Part shown: piece after piece, positions 1 to 5,253 of the stretch
Layout of the letters: every line of letters starts with the position of its first letter
Position numbering within the stretch: the stretch's first letter is position 1
Assembly (NCBI GenBank): GCA_004378665.1
Contig: SOIA01000104.1
Span: 1-5,253 of the forward strand
Length of the DNA: 5,253 nucleotides
Reading direction: 5' to 3'
Source: Candidatus Aminicenantota bacterium
GTDB lineage: Bacteria; Acidobacteriota; Aminicenantia; Aminicenantales; Aminicenantaceae
Notes under the pieces: generated by a model
Database searches by the model: none
The model's input: the letters and a program-made list of their open reading frames with translations, nothing else
Told to the model about the DNA's origin: nothing
Position numbers and translations under genes: made by a program

Positions 1-5
1 CAACG

Positions 6-890
6 TTAGGAGCGGGGGTGGCTTTTTTTGTAGACTTTCAGGAGTTGTCTCAAATCAATGTGGGTGTATTTCTGGGTGGTGGCCAAGCTCTCGTGCCCCA
101 GAAGCTCCTGGATGACCCTCAAATCCGCACCCCTGCTCAGAAGGTGAGACGCGAAGGAGTGGCGAAGAGAGTGAGGGCTGATCTTCCGACGCACAGCCGT
201 GATGCGGATGTATTTATCGACAATCCTCTCCACTGAACGGGAGGTGAGCCTCTCCCCCCGGTAGTTCAAAAACAGGGCTTGCTCATCGATCTGGCCCTTG
301 TTGAATTGGATCCTGGCCCGGATGTAGAAAGACAGGCTGTCCTGCGCTTTTTTCCCGAACGGAACGATCCTCTCCTTCTTGCCCTTCCCCCTGATCCGGA
401 TCAGTCTCTCTGTAAAATCCACATCCTCGAGGTTGATCCCGACGAGCTCGCTCACTCGAATCCCTGTCGCATACATGAGCTCCAAGACACACTTGTCCCT
501 TAAATCCAGAGGCTGTTTGTCATCAGGAATATCCAGGAATTCAGCCATCTCGTCTTCGGAGAGAAAAGACGGCACATGTTTTTCCTGCTTGGGAGTGGCC
601 ACGATCTTGGCCGGATTATCCTCCACCCATTTCTTCTTCATGCAGAACTGAAGGAAAGTGCGGATGGCTGCGAGCTTCCGGGCAATGGTGGATTTTTTAT
701 TCTTCCTCTCCTGGAGCCTGGCCAAAAAACCACGGAGGACGATATTGTCGATCCCTCTCAGCTTCACGTTCCCCTCTTCCAGGTAATCGGCCAGCTGGAG
801 CAAATCTCTCTGATAGCTGGCTATGGTATGGGGGGAGGCGTTTTTCTCGTACTTCAGGGATAAGAGGAACTGTCCGAGCTCTTTTCTCAT
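6..890 (-). CDS. xerC: Tyrosine site-specific recombinase, XerC type
   Basis: This 294-residue protein is a XerC/XerD recombinase, the cytoplasmic enzyme that with its partner resolves chromosome dimers at dif during cell division. Residues 1-90 form the SAM-like core-binding domain (motif SPHTIASYQRDL at 19-30). Residues 105-290 form the catalytic domain. The whole tyrosine recombinase set is visible: R145 in ATGIRVSEL, K169 in GKGKKERIVP, H240 and R243 in SPHSLRHSFASHLL, H266 in LGHESLATTQKYTH, and the nucleophile Y275. Spacing between these residues matches E. coli XerD (R148, K172, H244, R247, H270, Y279). Length is normal for the family. XerC rather than XerD is inferred from its position after dprA-topA; motifs alone do not separate the two. 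The start is the only in-frame ATG/GTG/TTG after an upstream stop at 942-944, but it has no Shine-Dalgarno. The gene is complete; only five bases of the window lie beyond its stop. Confidence 0.93.
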   Translation of the reverse strand: MRKELGQFLLSLKYEKNASPHTIASYQRDLLQLADYLEEGNVKLRGIDNIVLRGFLARLQERKNKKSTIARKLAAIRTFLQFCMKKKWVEDNPAKIVATPKQEKHVPSFLSEDEMAEFLDIPDDKQPLDLRDKCVLELMYATGIRVSELVGINLEDVDFTERLIRIRGKGKKERIVPFGKKAQDSLSFYIRARIQFNKGQIDEQALFLNYRGERLTSRSVERIVDKYIRITAVRRKISPHSLRHSFASHLLSRGADLRVIQELLGHESLATTQKYTHIDLRQLLKVYKKSHPRS

Positions 891-897
891 TATGATT

Positions 898-926
898 ATT
901 TTACTCGATGCGGACGACCGAATGAA
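898..926 (-). promoter_or_regulatory. Possible sigma-70-like promoter just upstream of xerC
   Basis: Read on the minus strand, TTCATT (921-926) and TAAAAT (898-903) are separated by 17 bases. The second box matches the TATAAT consensus at five of six positions; the first matches TTGACA at only three of six. The second box ends seven bases before the xerC ATG, so transcription would begin at or next to the start codon, giving a leaderless or near-leaderless mRNA. This would fit the absence of a Shine-Dalgarno. The weak upstream box and the AT-rich context mean it may be a chance match. Confidence 0.22.
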
Positions 927-991
927 AGGGACCCTTGAATCTCAACCCCTCTTCCGACTCTCTTCTACCCTCTGATTATTCCCTGTGAGGA

Positions 992-3247
992 TTACAAACT
1001 ATCATCCTCATCGGAGGAACCTGCTTTCTTCTCCCAGATCTTTTCCCGCTCCACTGTCTCCTTATAATCGCACTCCTCGTTGCTGCAGTGGAGAAAAGGA
1101 TCTCCTCTTATGACATTCCTCCGCAGTATGAATTTCCGGCCGCACTGTGGACAGGGCTTCGGGAGGGGTTCATCCCAGGTCGCATAATCGCATTCCGGGT
1201 ACTTGCTGCAGCCCCAGAAGATCTTCCCCTTCCGCGTTTTTTTCCTGACGATCGTCCCGCCGCACTCCTGTGGACAAGGAATGCCCGTGTCCTTTTTCTC
1301 CTTCTTCACGTATTTGCATTCGGGATAATTCGAGCAGGCGACAAAATTCCCGTATCTCCCCGTCCTCATTACCATTTGCGAACCGCACTCTGGACACGTC
1401 TCATCCAAAGGCTTGACTTCTTTCTTGACCAAGCTTTCCCTGTACTCACAGTCCGGATATCCGGAGCAGGCCTTAAACCGCCCGTAGCGTCCCTCCTTGA
1501 TCACAAGCTTGCGGCCGCAATCAGGACAGACGTCCTCCAGCGGGATCCCCGTTGCCTTCACGCTTTCGACTCCCATCGCCTGCTGGAGATCCTTATCCAG
1601 CAAGGCATAATAGGATTTCAAATAATCCACCCAGTTCAATTCTCTTTCGCTGATGCGGTCAAGCTCTTCTTCCAGCCGGACAGTGAACTCATACTCCATC
1701 AGATCGGAAAAATTCTCGAGCAGAAAATCGGTCACGAACAGCCCGAGGTCCGTGGGGATGAACTTTCCTTTTTCTTTGACAACATAGGCACGATTCTGCA
1801 GGGTTGCGATGATCGGAGCATAGGTGCTGGGACGCCCGACTCCCTTAGCTTCCAGCTCTTTGACCAGGCTTCCTTCAGTGAACCGGGGAGGAGCCTGGGT
1901 GAAATTCTGTTTGGACTCGAGGTCGAGGAGTTTAAGTTCTTCCCCGGCTTCAACCTTCGGCAGGATCTTCTCCTCTTTTTTCTCTTTGGCAGTCAGGGCC
2001 AAAAATCCGTCAAATTTGATGACTTCTCCTTTGGTCTGGAACTGATATTTCCCCGCGCTGATATCGAACACCGTTTCCTCGACCTCAGCGGAGCTCATTT
2101 GAGACGCGATAAACCGGTTCCAGATGATGCGGTAGAGATTATACTCTTCCTTTTTCAAATAGGGCTTGACCGCTTCAGGAGGAAGCGAAAACGTGGTGGG
2201 ACGGATGGCCTCATGGGCATCCTGCGCTCTTCTCTTGTTTTTATAGATGCGCGGTTCGACAGGTGCATACTCTTTGGAATAATTGTCCGTGATGAACTTG
2301 CGTGCTCCAGAGATAGCCTCATCGGAAACGCGAACAGAATCCGTTCTTATGTAGGTGATCAATCCCACCAATCCCTGTTCGCCGATCTCCATGCCCTCAT
2401 ACAGCCTCTGAACGATCGACATTGTCCTTTTCACCGGAAAGTGGTAGAGGCGGAATCCCTCCTGCTGAAGGGTGCTCGTGATGTAAGGCGGGGCAGGATT
2501 TCTTTTTTTCTCCTTCACGTCGACATTTTCAAGGGTATACGTCGCATCGCGAAGCTCAGAGACTATCTTTTCAGCACTTTTGCCGTCCTCTATTTTGGTC
2601 TTTTTGTTGTCGATTTTCACAAGATTTGCCTTAAAAGAAGGCGGCTGAGACGCTTCAAGCTCTGCGGTTACGGTCCAGTATTCCTCAGGAATAAAATCCC
2701 TGATCTCCTTCTCGCGTTCACAGATCAACCGCATGGCTATGGACTGCACCCGGCCAGCGCTCAAGCCTCGCCCGATCTTTTTCCACAGCAGAGGGCTGAT
2801 CAAGTATCCCACCAACCTGTCGAGGAGCCTTCTGGTCTGCTGGGCCTCGATTTTCCCCTGGTCAATCTCTCCTGCATGGCTGAACGCGTCTCCGATTGCC
2901 CTTTTGGTAATCTCGTGGAAAATTACGCGGTTGATGTTCTCGTTGAAATCCTTCAGAAGGGTCTCCAGATGCCAGCAGATCGCCTCTCCCTCTCTATCCG
3001 GGTCAGCAGCCAAAAACACGGATTCGCATTCTTTGGCGGATTTCTGGAGCTCTGAGACCGTCTTTTTTTTCTCCGGGATGACCTCGTATACCGGTTTGAA
3101 ATCATGTTCGATGTCGATTCCCATTTCTTTTTTGGGAAGATCGCGAATATGCCCCATGGACGCCATGACCAGATAATCAGGCCCCAGGAATTTATGAACT
3201 GTCCTTGCTTTTGCCGGAGATTCAACGATCACCAAACGCTTTGCCAT
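992..3247 (-). CDS. topA: DNA topoisomerase I (type IA)
   Basis: This 751-residue type IA topoisomerase relaxes negatively supercoiled DNA by cutting one strand and passing the other through. Numbering from the ATG, the TOPRIM domain (about 2-120) carries E9 in VIVESPAKA and D82, D84, E86 in ADPDREGE, which bind magnesium. QTRRLLDRLVGY and GLSAGRVQS (137-169) belong to the DNA-binding core. The catalytic tyrosine is Y299 in LITYIRTDS, with R301 beside it. HEAIRPT (345-351) and GVGRPSTYAPII (469-480) are further family motifs. The C-terminus has four Cys4 zinc-finger repeats: C574/C577/C594/C600, C618/C621/C638/C644, C658/C662/C680/C686 and C699/C702/C721/C726. A short acidic tail (SSDEDDSL) ends the protein. 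The start ATG is preferred over the adjacent GTG at 3250 because GAGGAG lies six bases before ATG but only three before GTG, and the product then begins MAKRLVIVESPAKA as in homologues. It overlaps the dprA stop by one base (TGATG). Confidence 0.97.
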   Translation of the reverse strand: MAKRLVIVESPAKARTVHKFLGPDYLVMASMGHIRDLPKKEMGIDIEHDFKPVYEVIPEKKKTVSELQKSAKECESVFLAADPDREGEAICWHLETLLKDFNENINRVIFHEITKRAIGDAFSHAGEIDQGKIEAQQTRRLLDRLVGYLISPLLWKKIGRGLSAGRVQSIAMRLICEREKEIRDFIPEEYWTVTAELEASQPPSFKANLVKIDNKKTKIEDGKSAEKIVSELRDATYTLENVDVKEKKRNPAPPYITSTLQQEGFRLYHFPVKRTMSIVQRLYEGMEIGEQGLVGLITYIRTDSVRVSDEAISGARKFITDNYSKEYAPVEPRIYKNKRRAQDAHEAIRPTTFSLPPEAVKPYLKKEEYNLYRIIWNRFIASQMSSAEVEETVFDISAGKYQFQTKGEVIKFDGFLALTAKEKKEEKILPKVEAGEELKLLDLESKQNFTQAPPRFTEGSLVKELEAKGVGRPSTYAPIIATLQNRAYVVKEKGKFIPTDLGLFVTDFLLENFSDLMEYEFTVRLEEELDRISERELNWVDYLKSYYALLDKDLQQAMGVESVKATGIPLEDVCPDCGRKLVIKEGRYGRFKACSGYPDCEYRESLVKKEVKPLDETCPECGSQMVMRTGRYGNFVACSNYPECKYVKKEKKDTGIPCPQECGGTIVRKKTRKGKIFWGCSKYPECDYATWDEPLPKPCPQCGRKFILRRNVIRGDPFLHCSNEECDYKETVEREKIWEKKAGSSDEDDSL

Positions 3248-4353
3248 CACAGTCTCCTCTGAAAGTATTTCCCCGGCCTCTGAAGAATAAATCCCTTGAG
3301 TTCCAGGTTGAGCAAAAAGGAAAGAGTTTCGGACACAGAATAATCTGTCTCCTCGACCAACGCATCGACATGAGTCAGGGAGTCCGGCTTGAGAATCTCG
3401 AAAACTTTCTTTTCCTGGGGGCTTAGGGAAGGAGGCGCTTCTCTCTCTTCCTCTTTTTGGCAGAGAATTTTCTCTTTAAGAGGCGATGGGAGCTCTTCTG
3501 CCACGTCTTCCCAGCTCTTAACCAGTTTGGCTCCTGCTTGAATCAGCCAGTTTGTGCCCTGGCTGAGCTCTGAGGTGATGTTGCCCGGAACGGCCATGAC
3601 CTCCCTGTTCTGTTCCAGAGCCATCCGTGCCGAGATCAGAGACCCGCTCCTTTTTGTCGCTTCCACTACAACTACAGCAAGGGACAACCCGCTGATGATC
3701 CGGTTTCGAATCGGAAAATGGAATCCCAGCGGAGGGGATTCCAGAGGAAATTCTGTCACGACAGCTCCTTGCTGGATGATCTTCTCAAAAAGGCCGCGGT
3801 TTTCCCTGGGATACACGGTTTCCAATCCTGAACCTAACACGGCTACTGTTTTTCCTCCTTCGAGCGCTCCCCAATGAGCTATGGAGTCAACGCCGTGGGC
3901 TAACCCGCTGACAATCACAAGCCCTCGAGAAGCCAGGTCCCGCGCCAATCTCTCAGCAACGGCCCTTCCGTAAGCTGAAGGTTTTCTTGCCCCGACTATG
4001 GAAACAGCCGGTGCCTTCAGCACCTCGACCCTCCCCGCGCAATACAGGACGTACGGAGGATCGAATATTTCTCTTAAATATTCCGGGTAATCCCCATCCT
4101 CGTATGTCAAGATGGAACAGTTTTTCTTCTCTAATCTCTCAATCTCTCGGCTGGCTTGATCCAGGAGCCTGGGAGACGTCAGAGCCTGAGCAATCTCCTC
4201 ATTCACGCCCAAAGAGATCAACTCTCGCTTGCTGGCTTTGAAGACGTCCGCGATCGTCGGAAAATGATCGACAGCCTTCCGCGCCGCTCTGAGATTATCA
4301 GCGAGAACGAGGTTTAGAGCTACCCAATATGTCCGGTTATCATCCAACTTCAA
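3247..4353 (-). CDS. dprA: DNA-processing protein DprA (Smf), RecA loader on single-stranded DNA
   Basis: This 368-residue protein is DprA, which in transformable bacteria binds incoming single-stranded DNA and loads RecA; it is also widespread in species not known to be competent. Residues 1-60 look like the N-terminal helical (SAM/HhH-like) domain. Residues about 75-285 form the Rossmann-like DNA-binding fold, with SIVGARKPSAYGR (118-130), SGLAHGVDSIAH (149-160), AVLGSGLETVYP (171-182), FHFPIRNRIISGLS (211-224), SGSLISARMALEQ (236-248) and AVPGN (254-258). Residues about 308-368 match the C-terminal winged-helix domain (LTHVDALVEETDYSVSETL and the ELKGFI strand). A Glu/Lys-rich linker lies near 293-307. 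The start appears to be TTG at 4353, overlapping the usp stop as TTGA. No ATG exists near it in frame; the next options are TTG at 4347 and GTG at 4323. There is no Shine-Dalgarno, so translation probably depends on coupling to usp. Length and motifs indicate an intact gene. Confidence 0.95.
   Translation of the reverse strand: MKLDDNRTYWVALNLVLADNLRAARKAVDHFPTIADVFKASKRELISLGVNEEIAQALTSPRLLDQASREIERLEKKNCSILTYEDGDYPEYLREIFDPPYVLYCAGRVEVLKAPAVSIVGARKPSAYGRAVAERLARDLASRGLVIVSGLAHGVDSIAHWGALEGGKTVAVLGSGLETVYPRENRGLFEKIIQQGAVVTEFPLESPPLGFHFPIRNRIISGLSLAVVVVEATKRSGSLISARMALEQNREVMAVPGNITSELSQGTNWLIQAGAKLVKSWEDVAEELPSPLKEKILCQKEEEREAPPSLSPQEKKVFEILKPDSLTHVDALVEETDYSVSETLSFLLNLELKGFILQRPGKYFQRRL
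3254..3259 (-). promoter_or_regulatory. topA ribosome binding site (decides the start codon)
   Basis: GAGGAG on the minus strand lies within the last codons of dprA, six bases before the topA ATG at 3247 and three before the overlapping GTG at 3250. The spacing favours the ATG. Its place inside dprA suggests that topA translation is both independently initiated and helped by dprA translation. Confidence 0.7.
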
Positions 4354-5231
4354 TCAAGGCAGTATGTCGGTGGAATGGCAAAAATGGGGATTTGTGTGTA
4401 GGAGATCACCTTCTCGGTCGTGCTGCCCAGGAAGAACCGCTCCAGCTTGCTTTGAACGCAGGTGGAAATGACGATCAGGTCAAAATTGTGGGTTTCGGCA
4501 TATTCCGCAATCCCGACCGAAGCGTTAACAGCCCGGTAGACATCTTCTGTCACTTGGAGATCGGCCTTTTCCCTCGTTTTCCTCCGTTTGAGCCTTCCCA
4601 GGAGAGATTCCATCAATTCCTCCAGAACCCTGGGCGAAAATTCAAAGTCATGCAGCTCGAGCACATGAAGGAGAGTGAGTTCCGAGCCAAAGCCCTTGGC
4701 CAGATCCCAGGCTAAATCCCTCTCGATTTCTTCCCGTTCGGAGAAATCCGTGGGCACGATGATCTTCTTGAACTGCGGCGTCCCGGTCTTCTTCTTGGTC
4801 AAGAGGATGGGAACAGGGGAGGTCCTCAAAATCTGGTTGGCAACGCTCCCGATAAAGAGTTTCTCCACCGCAGACATTCCCCTTCTACCTATGACGATCA
4901 GATCCACCCCTTCTTTCTCAGCCGAATCGATAATTATTTTTGAAGCTGTCCCTTCCATGACTATAATTTTTTCGAAGGGAATTCCTTTCTCCTTGGATAT
5001 CGCTTTGATCTTCTCCTCCGCTTCTCCTTTAACAGCCGCCATTTTTTGGAGAAGTTCTCCCTTGATGACGCGAGCGGCATCGTAGAGTGCTGCGGAAAAA
5101 TCAGGAACAACGTGAAGAGCGACAATTTCGGCTTTAAAAGTCTTTGCAAACGCATCGGCATACAGAAGCGACTCCTGAGCTTCCTCTGAAAAATCTGTTG
5201 CCCAAAGTATCTTGTTCAAAAAACCGGACAT
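4350..5231 (-). CDS. Universal stress protein with two tandem Usp domains
   Basis: This 293-residue cytoplasmic protein contains two UspA-like domains, about residues 5-146 and 154-288. Each begins with the typical first strand and Asp (ILWATDFSE, D12; IIVPTDFSE, D162) and contains the ALHVVP / LLHVLE strand. Domain 1 keeps the ATP-binding signature G-x2-G-x9-G-S as G115, G118, G128, S129 (GRRGMSAVEKLFIGS). Domain 2 keeps only the last part (G269, S270), with S256 and V259 replacing the first two glycines, so it probably does not bind nucleotide in the usual way. A charged helix rich in Lys, Glu and Ala spans about 57-82, and domain 2 has a basic stretch, RLKRRKTREK (213-222). There is no signal peptide or membrane segment. 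Its exact role is unknown; Usp proteins are generally stress-survival or nucleotide-sensing factors. The start is well supported by AAGGAG six bases upstream. Its stop overlaps the dprA start, so the two are probably co-transcribed. Confidence 0.92.
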   Translation of the reverse strand: MSGFLNKILWATDFSEEAQESLLYADAFAKTFKAEIVALHVVPDFSAALYDAARVIKGELLQKMAAVKGEAEEKIKAISKEKGIPFEKIIVMEGTASKIIIDSAEKEGVDLIVIGRRGMSAVEKLFIGSVANQILRTSPVPILLTKKKTGTPQFKKIIVPTDFSEREEIERDLAWDLAKGFGSELTLLHVLELHDFEFSPRVLEELMESLLGRLKRRKTREKADLQVTEDVYRAVNASVGIAEYAETHNFDLIVISTCVQSKLERFFLGSTTEKVISYTQIPIFAIPPTYCLD

Positions 5232-5237
5232 TTTCCT

Positions 5238-5243
5238 CTCCTT
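5238..5243 (-). promoter_or_regulatory. usp ribosome binding site
   Basis: AAGGAG on the minus strand lies six bases before the ATG at 5231, a near-ideal distance, and fixes the usp start. A second purine run (GAGG, 5235-5238) is too close to the ATG to be the main site. The first two bases of the site lie inside a 12-base palindrome. Confidence 0.75.
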
Positions 5244-5253
5244 CTTCGAAGAA
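5242..5253. repeat. Perfect 12-base palindrome at the usp leader
   Basis: TTCTTCGAAGAA reads identically on both strands. It ends at the window edge, directly upstream of and overlapping the usp Shine-Dalgarno by two bases. It could be a repressor or activator half-site pair, or a weak RNA hairpin (four-base stem with a UCGA loop) next to the ribosome binding site. The symmetry is certain; any function is inference. Confidence 0.4.

Noticed and set aside
1..5. TTG on the minus strand at 3-1 as a possible start of a following gene such as hslV
   Set aside because: Only three bases are visible and there is no Shine-Dalgarno in the xerC tail. The hslV idea rests only on gene order known from other bacteria.
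6..890. The recombinase as a phage or integron integrase marking a mobile element
   Set aside because: Length, motif spacing and the dprA-topA context fit housekeeping XerC. There is no attachment site, tRNA or mobile-element gene in the window.
926..936. Odd palindrome AAGGG-A-CCCTT in the topA-xerC gap
   Set aside because: Five-base arms around a single base cannot form a hairpin, and no T-run follows. It is not a terminator, and an 11-base imperfect symmetry is easily due to chance.
891..991. Search for a terminator after topA
   Set aside because: I found no GC-rich stem followed by a T-run in the 101-base gap on the minus strand, so read-through into xerC remains possible.
1088..3055. 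655-residue open frame on the plus strand opposite topA
   Set aside because: It lies in exact codon register with topA, so it only reflects absence of TTA, CTA and TCA codons. Its translation has no recognisable motif, while topA has every family motif.
4329..4715. Plus-strand open frames across usp and dprA
   Set aside because: They overlap well-supported minus-strand genes, show no family motifs and have no clear ribosome binding site.

Overview
The window holds four protein genes, all on the minus strand and packed head to tail. In transcription order they are a tandem-domain universal stress protein (5231-4350), the DNA-processing protein DprA (4353-3247), DNA topoisomerase I TopA (3247-992) and a XerC-type tyrosine recombinase (890-6). 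I see no tRNA, rRNA, CRISPR array, insertion sequence or convincing terminator. The only real gap is 101 bases between topA and xerC.

The gene content is bacterial. The order dprA-topA-xerC is a widespread chromosomal housekeeping arrangement, best known in Firmicutes (where trmFO often sits between topA and xerC and hslV-hslU follow) and also seen in several Gram-negative phyla. Base composition looks roughly balanced. The usp and topA ribosome binding sites are of the AAGGAG/GAGGAG type. I cannot place the genome more precisely from sequence alone; a Desulfobacterota- or Aminicenantes-like anaerobe is a guess.

The first three genes are tightly linked. usp and dprA overlap by four bases (TTGA), with dprA apparently starting at TTG and lacking a Shine-Dalgarno sequence. 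dprA and topA overlap by one base (TGATG), or by four if the GTG one codon upstream is used, with a good Shine-Dalgarno inside the last dprA codons. They are therefore probably one transcript with coupled translation. xerC is set apart by the gap and has no Shine-Dalgarno; a weak promoter-like sequence lies just upstream of its ATG.

Functionally, dprA (loading RecA on incoming single-stranded DNA), topA (relaxing negative supercoils) and xerC (resolving chromosome dimers) all act on DNA topology or recombination. The usp gene at the head is the less expected member and has one intact and one degenerate nucleotide-binding motif. All four proteins keep their diagnostic motifs and look functional. 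I found no strong evidence of a new system; the points of interest are start-site architecture, the asymmetric Usp protein, and a perfect 12-base palindrome next to the usp ribosome binding site.
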